From Isosphaeraceae bacterium (GTDB lineage Bacteria > Planctomycetota > Planctomycetia > Isosphaerales > Isosphaeraceae), in assembly GCA_025356475.1 (NCBI GenBank), contig JANXSX010000089.1:1-36794 (forward strand): a DNA stretch of 36,794 nucleotides. The letters are read 5' to 3'. The notes beneath the pieces are model-generated. The model worked only from the letters and a program-made list of their open reading frames with translations, did no database searches and was not told the origin of the DNA. Position numbers and translations under genes: made by a program. Positions 1 through 7,324 of this stretch are shown piece by piece. Each line of letters opens with the position of its first letter. Within the stretch, counting starts at the first letter, position 1.

Positions 1-3
1 GGC

Positions 4-729
4 TCAACCCTTGGCGATCTCGTACCGCTTTTCGACTTCAGCCCAGTTCACCACGTTCCAGAACGCGGCGATATAGTCGGGGCGACGGTTCTGGTACTTG
101 AGGTAGTAGGCATGTTCCCACACGTCGAGTGCCAGGATCGGCGCGATGCCGTCGAAGATGGGGCTATCCTGATTGGCGGTCGACGAGACGGCGAGTTTGC
201 CATCCTTACCCACGGTCAGCCAGGCCCAACCCGAGCCGAACCGCGTGGTCGCGGCCTTACCGAACGCTTCCTTGAACGCCGCAAAACCGCCCAGATCGGA
301 GGCGATGGCCTTCGCGACCTTACCGGTCGGCTCTCCGCCGCCGCTGGGGATCAGGAGTTGCCAGAACAGGCTGTGGTTATAGTGGCCACCGCCGTTGTTT
401 CGCACGACGGTCCGAATCGCTTCAGGAACGGCTGACAGGTCGCCAATCAACTTTTCGATCGGCATCCCCTGAAGTTTGGGTTGATCCTTGAGTGCGTTGT
501 TCAGGTTGGTGATGTACGCCTGATGATGCTTGTCGTGGTGGATCTCCATCGTACGAGCATCGATGTGAGGTTCCAGGGCATTGAAGGCGTAGGGCAACGG
601 GGGCAGAGTGTAGCCATCGGCCAGCGCGGCGGTCGCCGGCCGGGGATTTAACAGGCTCAGCCCGGCGGTCGCGCCGAGCATCCCGAGGCCGTTCGCCATC
701 AGACTGCGGCGGGTCAGATTCTGGCTCAT
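4..729 (-). CDS. Exported superoxide dismutase (Fe/Mn family)
   Basis: Dismutates superoxide to oxygen and hydrogen peroxide, here probably outside the cytoplasm. The 241-residue product opens with a twin-arginine signal (RR at residues 7-8, then a hydrophobic stretch and an Ala-rich cleavage region near residue 35). The mature part has the family pattern [12 protein letters not shown] with ligand His near residue 64, NHSLFW with the second His, and DVWEHAYY with the last Asp and His ligands. Length fits the family plus a leader. The ATG at 729 is preceded by a GGGAGAGA ribosome site; an upstream in-frame start would put extra residues before the Tat signal. Metal (Fe or Mn) is not decided here; the GGGHYNHS context leans to Mn. 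Stop is at 4-6, so the gene is complete. Confidence 0.95.
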   Translation of the reverse strand: MSQNLTRRSLMANGLGMLGATAGLSLLNPRPATAALADGYTLPPLPYAFNALEPHIDARTMEIHHDKHHQAYITNLNNALKDQPKLQGMPIEKLIGDLSAVPEAIRTVVRNNGGGHYNHSLFWQLLIPSGGGEPTGKVAKAIASDLGGFAAFKEAFGKAATTRFGSGWAWLTVGKDGKLAVSSTANQDSPIFDGIAPILALDVWEHAYYLKYQNRRPDYIAAFWNVVNWAEVEKRYEIAKG

Positions 730-831
730 CGTGATTCTCTCCCAGGTGCGAGGTCTTGCGAGCACATGCGGTCCCTTCGCGGTTTACCACAAGCGACGGA
801 GATCGGCAAGGAGGCGAGTCTCCCTGTCAGG

Positions 832-1191
832 TCATTGAGCACCGAACGGTCCCTGCTTCGAGTCAAGCCAAGACCATGCACGTTTCAGGCCTGCGATCAG
901 CCAGTCGAACACCGTGAAGAGGAAAAACCCGAGAAAGCCGAACCAAAACAGCGAGGTGACCAACATCACCACCATAAAGAGGCTGACACCCATCACGATC
1001 CATACCGTCTCCATGTCCAGGTCACGTAACAGCGTCAGGAAGATCGCTGCAACAACGACCCAAAGCATCAACGTCCTGATCCGCATCGGATTCGCCGAAT
1101 GCACCCGCCCAACTGATCGAGGCTCGGCGGCGGGAGGGTCTCGACGTTCGGCGACGTTCGGTGTCACAGGAAGTTCCGAAATCGTGATCAA
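832..1191 (-). CDS. Small membrane protein of unknown function
   Basis: I do not recognise a family. The product has two to three hydrophobic segments (about residues 40-57 and 63-93, counted from the TTG start) with charged ends and a short tail rich in Trp and Lys, so it probably sits in the inner membrane. The start is uncertain: a TTG at 1191 overlaps the TGA of the upstream epimerase gene (TTGA), which would couple translation, while an ATG at 1086 lies just before the first membrane segment. Neither has a convincing ribosome site. Same strand and no gap to the epimerase gene suggest one transcript. Confidence 0.6.
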   Translation of the reverse strand: MITISELPVTPNVAERRDPPAAEPRSVGRVHSANPMRIRTLMLWVVVAAIFLTLLRDLDMETVWIVMGVSLFMVVMLVTSLFWFGFLGFFLFTVFDWLIAGLKRAWSWLDSKQGPFGAQ

Positions 1192-1754
1192 TCCATTGGG
1201 TAAGGATTGGGATCGGCGTCCTCATGACGGATCTCATCGACAGATTCGCTCTTCCCCCAGCCAGCGTAGAGCCGGTTCGGCGCATTGAAGACCAGACCAG
1301 AGATCTCGCCAATGTTCCGATAGGCGTGAACGACACCGGGTGGAACCCAGATCGCGGTTGGGTTTTCTTGGCCAACAATCAGAGTTGTCCGGTAGCCGAA
1401 GGTCGGACTCTCGCGCCGGGCGTCCCACGCGTAAAACTTGAAATCCGATGGCCCGAAGAACGCAAAACCATCGGTCTGGTCCACGTGCTCATGAGGTCCA
1501 CGCGCGACGCCTGGCAGAGTCATCGACGCATATGACATGACCGGCTGGACGTCCGCTGGCATCTCGTCGTGCCGAAAGAGCTCGACAAGCCAGCCCCGAG
1601 GGTCGGCGAATCGACGGAGTGACTTGATCACCAGGCCCTCAATCTGGTCGTCCTGGCAAATTGGGGTGATTCTGCTGAGCGGGCCGCGACCGATTCGAGG
1701 TCCCTCAGCGCGGCTATTTGAGTGGACTACAGACTTTGGGTGTTCCAGAGACAT
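1188..1754 (-). CDS. dTDP-4-dehydrorhamnose 3,5-epimerase family protein (RmlC-like cupin)
   Basis: Probably epimerises a nucleotide-linked 4-keto sugar for surface polysaccharide synthesis. The 188-residue protein shows the RmlC-type cupin order: an LRRFADPRGWLVELFR opening, a GVARGPHEH segment equivalent to the catalytic RGxHxQ region, and IWVPPGVVHAYRN, the usual PPGxxH strand. The C-terminal part is less canonical (a WGKSESVDEIRHEDADP tail), so the substrate is open. The ATG at 1754 has AAGGAG nine bases upstream and is preferred to a GTG at 1778. An rmlA-type nucleotidyltransferase lies about 20 kb away, so the sugar pathway is not clustered here. Confidence 0.85.
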   Translation of the reverse strand: MSLEHPKSVVHSNSRAEGPRIGRGPLSRITPICQDDQIEGLVIKSLRRFADPRGWLVELFRHDEMPADVQPVMSYASMTLPGVARGPHEHVDQTDGFAFFGPSDFKFYAWDARRESPTFGYRTTLIVGQENPTAIWVPPGVVHAYRNIGEISGLVFNAPNRLYAGWGKSESVDEIRHEDADPNPYPMD

Positions 1755-2048
1755 CGCGCAGGGCTCCTTCCCGGACACGATACAGGCTGCTCGCGGCCGA
1801 CCGTCGGCCTGTCGAGCGTTCCAATCATAGAAGATTTGTACGCGACTCCGCCATTGAGGCCAACCCGAACGTCAGGATAAGGTAGCGGGATTGGATCGCA
1901 ACTCAGCGTCGTTGTATATCGTAGATTCATACGGATGCATGAAATGCATCGAATCCGCGTGGCGATAGCGGAGTTGACGACGGATCCTCTCTGTTCCGTT
2001 CCAGCGAGGATGTCCGCAGCCTGATACCCTGACAAGGAATCGCGTCCA
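1755..2048. other. Gap of about 300 bases between divergent genes, with a short palindrome
   Basis: No convincing gene on either strand. It separates the minus-strand epimerase from the plus-strand nuclease-like pseudogene, so promoters for both should be here. The clearest structure is a perfect 7-bp inverted repeat, GATGCAT-GAA-ATGCATC at 1934-1950, which could be an operator or a small hairpin. Confidence 0.5.
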
Positions 2049-2510
2049 ATGTCCAGACAGCCACCCGAACCATTAGGATTTGGCGGCATAGACGACTTCG
2101 CGACCTATCAGGCTCATTTCGACCAACTCTACAGTCAGAGACCGATCATTGACTGTCGGGGTCGATCGGTGACCTTTGACGCAGACCGCTGTCGACATGT
2201 CTGCTTCAAGGAAGATCCACTAACTAAGGATCACCCTACGTGACGATACGACCGGATGATATGGATGCAAGAGAGAGCCGATCTTATTCATTGGATTGAA
2301 CTGGCGCTGACGGATCCCGACGAAATTCGGAAAACCCCCATTGTACGCCACCATGAGGCATATTTTATAGCATTTCCTTCGATCGACATACGTATTCCCC
2401 AGAAACGTTACTATGTTTCTGTTGAGTTAACCCGTGATCCCAATTGGGTTAAATTTGAAACCGCCTTTTTCACCAAATGCCCAGTATTGGGTCGCGGCAC
2501 GGCGAAGTAA
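2049..2510 (+). pseudogene. Nuclease-like (PBECR-type?) protein interrupted by an in-frame TGA
   Basis: Two open stretches in the same frame (2049-2240 and 2244-2507) are separated by a single TGA at 2241-2243 and read as one protein of about 153 residues. The first half contains RPIIDCRGRSVTFD and HVCFKED, the second MQERADLIHWIELALTDPDEIR. From memory this resembles small planctomycete and cyanobacterial proteins of the phage Barnase/EndoU/colicin-E5/RelE-like nuclease group (PBECR). The residue at the stop is probably Trp (TGG to TGA), since charged sequence continues on both sides. AAGGA lies 11 bases before the ATG at 2049. It could be a real nonsense mutation, readthrough or a sequencing error; the family label is tentative. 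Confidence 0.55.
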
Positions 2511-2559
2511 GGTGGGAGAAAAGGCGATTTACAAGAAGCAAAGTCGTCGATATAAAATC

Positions 2560-2589
2560 GAGAGGGCCGGATTTCCATCTGGCCCTCTC
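2560..2589 (+). terminator. Strong hairpin downstream of the broken nuclease-like gene
   Basis: GAGAGGGCC (2560-2568) pairs perfectly with GGCCCTCTC (2581-2589) across a 12-base loop. There is no T-run after it, so it is either a weak terminator or another RNA structure. It sits 50 bases after the stop of the nuclease-like gene. Confidence 0.5.
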
Positions 2590-2678
2590 GCATCCAAGCG
2601 AATTCATCGCGGCAACAACTCGGCGGCACTGATCTTTTCGTGACTCGATGACCGAGAAACGTGTCCGACTCTCAGGCG

Positions 2679-2735
2679 GCCACACAGTTGAAGGTGTGGC
2701 CCGAGTTCCCCGTTTGCCGCACTCTTATAGTGCGG
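2679..2735 (+). other. Two tandem hairpins in the argH upstream region
   Basis: GCCACAC (2679-2685) pairs with GTGTGGC (2694-2700) over an 8-base loop. Sixteen bases later CCGCACT (2717-2723) pairs with AGTGCGG (2729-2735) over a 5-base loop. If transcribed they would form two compact stem-loops about 250 bases before argH. No known riboswitch consensus is visible. Confidence 0.4.
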
Positions 2736-2986
2736 GGTCTCCGCGTGTGGGATGGCTCCATGGCTCGCACCAGGTCCATTTGTATAGTACGACCGTTGGT
2801 CACATTTACTAGAGGTATTTTTTCAGGAGAAGGGAATTTTCTACCGATCGAGCACGACACGAATCGTAGGTGAAGACATTCCCGACGGTTTTCACCCAAT
2901 TGACAGCCCCGAGTCTCACCGCCTAAACTTAGGCAGGTCGTGCCAAAGGCTTGCGCACATTGTCTCTCCCTCTGGAGCGCTCCCCT

Positions 2987-4366
2987 GTGGCCGAGAAACC
3001 TTGGGGTGGACGGTTCGGTGAACGGACCGACCGCAAAGTCGAAGAATTTACCGAATCAATCTCGTTTGACCGTCGGCTTTTCGAGCATGACGTTCGGGGG
3101 TCGATCGCGCATGTTCAGATGCTTGCCAAGGTCGGGCTGGTGACTTCGGATGAGTGCGCGCAAATTGTGCGTGGACTGACTGATATCAAGGCCGAGATCA
3201 CCGCTGGCAACTTCCCGTTCGTGCTCGAGCGGGAAGATATCCACATGCACATTGAGGCCGCGCTGATCGATCGGCTCGGCGATGTTGGTCGGAAACTCCA
3301 CACCGCTCGAAGCCGGAATGACCAGGTCGCGACCGATGTCAAGCTCTGGACACGAGATGCGCTCGACCGCACCGATCTCGGCTTGATCGCCCTACAGAAG
3401 GCGTTTGTCGCGGCCGCCGAGCGGCATCGTGACCTCATCTTGCCGGGCTACACCCATTTGCAGCGCGCCCAGCCGGTGCTGGCCCCACACTACTTCCTGG
3501 CCTACGTTGAGAAGCTCGCCCGTGACCGTTCCCGGCTGGCGGATTGTCGCAAGCGGTTAAATGTCTTGCCTTTAGGCGCAGCGGCGATGGCGGGAACGAC
3601 CTTGCCGATCGATCGCCACCACGTTGCCTCCGCATTGGGCTTCGAAGGGGTTGCGGCCAATAGCATGGATGTCTCAAGCGATCGCGACTTCGCGGTCGAG
3701 AGTGTCTTCGTGCTCACGATGATTGCAGAGCACCTGGCAGGGTGGGCGGAGGAATGGGTCTTGTGGAGCACTCAGGAGTTCTCGTTCCTGGCACTACCGG
3801 ACAAGCTCTGCACCGGCAGTAGCATCATGCCTCAGAAGAAGAACCCCGATGTCCTGGAACTGATTCGAGGTCGATCGGCCCGAGTCATCGGCGCGCTCAC
3901 GACGTTTCTCGTTCTCCTTAAGGGACTTCCGCTCGCCTACAACCGCGACCTTCAAGAAGACAAAGAGCCCCTCTTCGACGCCTTCGACACCGTGGAAGCC
4001 TGTCTCGACCTGGCTTCGCTGGTGGTTGACGGGGCGACCTTGCGAGCCGACCGCATTGCCGCCCGTCTCGATGAAGGGTTCCTCGACGCCACGACTTTGA
4101 TGGAGCACCTGATTGGTCAGGGCATCCCCCAGCGTACCGCTCATGAGGTGATTGGCCACCTAGTTGCCTTATGCGTTCAACAGAACATCCACCGACTTGC
4201 CGATCTACCTGATGCCGATTTCGTGAAGGCTCATCCCAAGTTGGGTCCGGGAACTAAGGATCTGCTCGGGGTTGAGAATGCTGTGAAGGCGTTCAAGTCG
4301 TATGGGTCAACGGCTCCTAAGGAAGTTGAGGCACAGTTGAAAGGGTGGAAGGAACGGCTTTCGTAA
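2987..4366 (+). CDS. argH: Argininosuccinate lyase
   Basis: Cleaves argininosuccinate to arginine and fumarate, the last step of arginine synthesis, in the cytoplasm as a tetramer. The 459-residue product begins with the typical (M)AEKPWGGRFGE, contains TARSRNDQVATD and HTHLQRAQP-like (YTHLQRAQP) segments, and carries the superfamily signature GSSIMPQKKNPD with the catalytic loop Ser. Length matches bacterial ArgH. I chose the GTG at 2987 because GGAG lies nine bases upstream and the protein then begins where the family does; a TTG at 2951 would add 12 unconserved residues. No other arginine genes are nearby except carB 10 kb downstream. Confidence 0.96.
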   Translation: MAEKPWGGRFGERTDRKVEEFTESISFDRRLFEHDVRGSIAHVQMLAKVGLVTSDECAQIVRGLTDIKAEITAGNFPFVLEREDIHMHIEAALIDRLGDVGRKLHTARSRNDQVATDVKLWTRDALDRTDLGLIALQKAFVAAAERHRDLILPGYTHLQRAQPVLAPHYFLAYVEKLARDRSRLADCRKRLNVLPLGAAAMAGTTLPIDRHHVASALGFEGVAANSMDVSSDRDFAVESVFVLTMIAEHLAGWAEEWVLWSTQEFSFLALPDKLCTGSSIMPQKKNPDVLELIRGRSARVIGALTTFLVLLKGLPLAYNRDLQEDKEPLFDAFDTVEACLDLASLVVDGATLRADRIAARLDEGFLDATTLMEHLIGQGIPQRTAHEVIGHLVALCVQQNIHRLADLPDADFVKAHPKLGPGTKDLLGVENAVKAFKSYGSTAPKEVEAQLKGWKERLS

Positions 4367-4593
4367 AGGTGAGGCCATCACGTTCAAGATCGAACCGGTC
4401 CAGATTCGTCCCAATCTGATGGGGTGTCTTGATCAGAGGTCGAATCTGGGGCCAGGCTGCATCCATGAACGATAGGGAAGACGTGATCACTCTTACTACG
4501 CTTGGTGCCACTGCTAGGATTGGATTGTTGACACGCTCAAGGTTTGCTCTGAAACCATCGCGGTATCGACCCTGCCAGCCCATGGAGCTTCTA

Positions 4594-4911
4594 ATGGCGA
4601 CAACTGAAGCGAGTCAGCCAATCCAGCCAGTGGTTACCGACGAGGTATTCAGCGCGAATGAACAAGCTCGTGACGCGATCGAGAGAGAGGTCGGCGGACT
4701 TCCCGCACTCACCCGGCTTGTTGAGCAAGCCCGACGATTCGCACATCAAGAACTGCCGGCCCAAGAGTTTGAGAAATCAGTTCGGGAGATCTTTGCCGCA
4801 GCTCAGTACACGGATCGCCTCGAGCGTTTGCGGCGCGTTCGTGGAATGTGGAAAGATCGTGATGACCTTATCCCGATCGAACAGCTACGCCAAGAATCGA
4901 ATCGTTACTGA
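4594..4911 (+). CDS. Probable VapB-type antitoxin
   Basis: A 105-residue, charged, mostly helical protein. The tail (LRRVRGMWKDRDDLIPIEQLR) resembles the toxin-wrapping end of VapB-like antitoxins, in which a GxWK...D segment precedes an acidic LxxxR helix (family knowledge, tentative). The ATG at 4594 has GGAG six bases upstream; longer in-frame extensions have low-complexity, non-conserved sequence. A PIN-domain start, MADPYLIDTDVLIDYLR, begins 16 bases after its stop, the normal antitoxin-toxin order. The toxin is truncated, so this is an orphan or decaying antitoxin. Confidence 0.6.
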   Translation: MATTEASQPIQPVVTDEVFSANEQARDAIEREVGGLPALTRLVEQARRFAHQELPAQEFEKSVREIFAAAQYTDRLERLRRVRGMWKDRDDLIPIEQLRQESNRY

Positions 4912-4926
4912 GATATGATACAGGCA

Positions 4927-5052
4927 ATGGCTGATCCCTACCTCATCGATACGGACGTTCTGATTGACTACTTGAGAGTGGTATTAGTGTGTGTTGATTA
5001 CGGTGGAAGGAACGGCTGGAGGCGACAAAATGAAACCCTATATCTCACATGA
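4927..5052 (+). pseudogene. Truncated PIN-domain toxin (VapC N-terminus only)
   Basis: The frame starts with MADPYLIDTDVLIDYLR, the classical first strand of VapC-type PIN ribonucleases with the first metal-binding Asp pair. After about 17 residues (near 4978) homology ends abruptly, and the frame runs on through unrelated sequence to a TGA at 5050-5052. The other acidic residues of the PIN active site are missing, so no nuclease can be made. An alternative start at 4915 adds four residues. The break marks a recombination or deletion junction with the next module. Confidence 0.65.
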
Positions 5053-5236
5053 TTGGAATGAAGAGACGATCGAGTCGAAAGCGCGTTGGTTCCAGTCGCT
5101 GACCGATGAACAGCGGATGGACTATCTCTGTGAATTCACGGATTTCGTCCTCGATTTCAACCCTAAGCTTCTGGAACGTCGTGATGCTGAATCGACTCGG
5201 CGAGGTCTTCTCGTGCTTAGAAAAGAGAAAGGTTAA
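5030..5236 (+). CDS. Small hypothetical protein upstream of a nucleotidyltransferase
   Basis: A 68-residue acidic protein starting MKPYISHDWNEETIESKA, with no domain I can name. GGAGG at 5017-5021 lies nine bases before its ATG. Its 3' end overlaps the start of the nucleotidyltransferase frame by about 50 bases, a layout typical of two-gene toxin-antitoxin-like modules of nucleotidyltransferase plus small partner (inference). Because the partner is broken, this gene may also be a relic. Its start lies inside the out-of-frame tail of the truncated PIN gene. Confidence 0.5.
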   Translation: MKPYISHDWNEETIESKARWFQSLTDEQRMDYLCEFTDFVLDFNPKLLERRDAESTRRGLLVLRKEKG

Positions 5237-5637
5237 ATATCTCGTGATCGGAGGTGTTGCAGCATCCGTTCATGGGGTGCCTCGTCCCACATACGACCTC
5301 GATATCTTGATCGAGGCCACCCTGACAAATGTCAAGAAGATGCTCGCCGCATTTCTAGACGCGGGCTTGGGTACTGCCGATATGATTACACCCGAGCACT
5401 TATTGACCCAAGAGATTACGGTTTTTAGCGATCGTGTACGTATTGATGTCTAGACTTTGACTCCCGGTTTAGTTTTCAAGGAGGCGTGGAAGCGACGGGT
5501 AAAAAAACTATCGCGGGCAAATCTTTCTGGTCGTCAGCCGTGAAGACTTGATCGCGTCGAAGCGAGCATCTGGCCGACCTGTCGATATGCAGGATATCAA
5601 GGCTCTGGAGGTTAACGAAAACGATGGAGAACACTGA
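5184..5637 (+). pseudogene. Decayed AbiEii/MNT-like nucleotidyltransferase
   Basis: The product starts MLNRLGEVFSCLEKRKVKYL and continues with IGGVAASVHGVPRPTYDLDI, the nucleotidyltransferase-fold pattern GG...DxD that binds metal and nucleotide. The frame is cut by TAG at 5451-5453 where homologues would read a Gln (DV-Q-T-x-TPGL). After about 70 bases, including a run of seven A at 5501-5507, a +1 frame change is needed to reach VVSREDLIASKRASGRPVDM, the usual C-terminal motif of this group. The restored frame ends at TGA 5635-5637. Two independent lesions make this a pseudogene rather than one sequencing error. Confidence 0.75.
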
Positions 5638-5908
5638 GAAGTCGAGCCCGAATAATCTAAGGTATGGTTCTTATCACCGAATTTCATATTCAAAACACTG
5701 TATCTATAATTTACAGGAAGATGCAAATATTGCGATTAGTGTTAATTGAATGTGATAGTTGATTAATAAAGATATCTATTCCTGATAAGTACGAGAGAGT
5801 ATTTTAATAGTTTACCTTGAATCTTTGCGAGATCCTCAAGTTCCTCGGCGAGCCGTTTCGACAAAGTAGCGTGTCAGAGACTATTCCCAATCGCGTTTCG
5901 AGACCCCA
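5638..5908. other. AT-rich spacer before lysA
   Basis: Markedly richer in A and T than its surroundings, with no supportable gene. It joins the decayed toxin-antitoxin zone to lysA and must contain the lysA promoter, though several -10-like strings make a single choice unsafe. The composition suggests it belongs to the foreign segment. Confidence 0.45.
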
Positions 5909-7216
5909 ATGGACCACTTCCGCTACCACGACAACCAGCTCTTTTGCGAAGACATTCCCGTGGCGGAGCTTGCCGAGAAGTTCGGCACTCCGCTGTATGT
6001 CTACAGCGCAACGACGATCCTCGATCAGTTGAAGGCGCTTCAGACGGCATTCGCGGAGGTTGAGCCGCTCATCTGTTACTCGGTCAAGGCGAACTCGAAC
6101 CTGGGGATTTTGAAACTCCTAGCCGAGCATGGCAGCGCCTTCGATGTGGTGTCGGGGGGGGAACTGCACCGGGTCGTTGTCGCAGGGGGTAAGGCGAACC
6201 AGACGGTGTTCGCCGGGGTCGGCAAGACCGACCAAGAGATTTCCGAGGCGCTGCATGCTGGTGTCTTGATGTTTAATGTCGAGAGCGAAGCGGAACTTGA
6301 TGCTGTGGCCCGCGTGGCCGCCAAAGAGGGGAAAGTCGCCCCGATCGCCCTGCGCGTTAATCCTGATGTGGACCCGAAAACCCACCGATACATCTCAACC
6401 GGTAAGAAAGAGTCGAAATTCGGCATGGACATCGATCGGTCACTCAAGTTGGCCGAGCGAGTGAAGTCGATCGGGTCGGTCACGATGATTGGCATGCACA
6501 TGCACATCGGGTCGCAGATCACCACGGTCGAGCCCCATGCAGGGGCTGCGGCTAAGGCTGTCGAGATCATTGCCCAGCTCAGAGCGATGGGGCATCCAAT
6601 TTCCTGGTACAATATGGGCGGCGGTTTCGGAATCAATTACAAGGGTCACGAAGCCAAGGCGATCGCCGAATTTGCTTCGGTGGTCGTGCCTTACGTCAAG
6701 GCCACGGGGTGCCGCCTGGCGATGGAACCCGGTCGGGTCGTCGTGGGTAATGCAGGCATCCTGGTCAGTCGTGTGTTATATACGAAGCAGTCAGGTGAAA
6801 AGCGGTTCCTGATTCAGGACGCCGCTATGAACGACTTGATCCGACCGGCTCTGTACGAGAGCTTCCATCGGATCTGGCCTGTCGTTGTCCCGCCTGGTCT
6901 ACCTGCACCTCCTGACGATTACGAAGCTGCGATCCCGGGCACTGCCCCTTGGGATGTCGTCGGCCCGATCTGCGAGAGTGGCGACTTCCTCGCGAAGGAT
7001 CGGTCGCTTCCTCCGCTCGATCGTGGCGACCTACTCGCGGTGTTCTCAGCGGGAGCGTACGGTATGGTCATGGCCTCGAACTACAACACACGACCACGGG
7101 CCGCCGAGATTTTGGTCTCCGGTCGCGAGGTCCATGTTGTACGACGTCGTGAGACGTATGACGATCTGCTGGGGCCCGAGCTTGTCGCTCTGGAACCAGC
7201 GCCTGCTAGTCACTGA
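5909..7216 (+). CDS. lysA: Diaminopimelate decarboxylase
   Basis: Decarboxylates meso-diaminopimelate to L-lysine with pyridoxal phosphate, the last step of lysine synthesis. The 435-residue product is an alanine-racemase-fold type III PLP enzyme: PLP-binding Lys60 in CYSVKANSN, the FDVVSGGEL segment, the MHIGSQ strand, the Gly-rich phosphate loop GGGFGI, EPGR, and the substrate-binding CESGD with the catalytic Cys contributed to the partner subunit. Length fits LysA. The ATG at 5909 opens directly into the conserved MDHFxYxxxxLxCEDIP start. The ribosome site is weak. It stands alone upstream of the HEAT-protein gene. Confidence 0.95.
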   Translation: MDHFRYHDNQLFCEDIPVAELAEKFGTPLYVYSATTILDQLKALQTAFAEVEPLICYSVKANSNLGILKLLAEHGSAFDVVSGGELHRVVVAGGKANQTVFAGVGKTDQEISEALHAGVLMFNVESEAELDAVARVAAKEGKVAPIALRVNPDVDPKTHRYISTGKKESKFGMDIDRSLKLAERVKSIGSVTMIGMHMHIGSQITTVEPHAGAAAKAVEIIAQLRAMGHPISWYNMGGGFGINYKGHEAKAIAEFASVVVPYVKATGCRLAMEPGRVVVGNAGILVSRVLYTKQSGEKRFLIQDAAMNDLIRPALYESFHRIWPVVVPPGLPAPPDDYEAAIPGTAPWDVVGPICESGDFLAKDRSLPPLDRGDLLAVFSAGAYGMVMASNYNTRPRAAEILVSGREVHVVRRRETYDDLLGPELVALEPAPASH

Positions 7217-7324
7217 GATTTTGTGTAGACCTCGGGAATCGAGTCGCATCTGTTCTTGGAATGGATCGACGCGAACCGTTCAGAACCCGTCCTTGTCGGC
7301 CCGAGCCAGGCGGAAGTTGAGCCC

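Larger units (their letters stand above)
2511..2986. other. Noncoding stretch before argH with several hairpins
   Basis: About 475 bases without a gene I can support; the short open frames here lack family features and ribosome sites. It contains the 2560-2589 hairpin and two further 7-bp hairpins in a row, at 2679-2700 and 2717-2735. The argH promoter should be in this region, but no clear -35/-10 pair stands out. Confidence 0.5.

Noticed and set aside
1727-2089. Open frame of 120 codons on the minus strand
   Set aside because: It overlaps the 5' ends of the epimerase gene and the nuclease-like gene, and its composition is not protein-like.
2241-2243. UGA recoded as Trp or selenocysteine
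   Set aside because: Core genes in the window use TGA as a normal terminator (for example superoxide dismutase, lysA, dnaG), and no selenocysteine-type hairpin was recognised, so a nonsense mutation is simpler.
2661-2873. 70-codon frame in the argH upstream region
   Set aside because: It runs through two hairpins, lacks a ribosome site and shows no recognisable motif.
4496-4513. CTACGCTTGGTGCCACTG matches the left edge of the 35.4 kb palindrome with one mismatch
   Set aside because: A rough estimate gives about one such pair by chance in a window of this size, and the 4.5 kb copy has no opposite arm.
4429-4593. N-terminal extension of the antitoxin to an earlier start
   Set aside because: The ATG at 4594 has a good ribosome site, and the extension shows no conserved or structured sequence.
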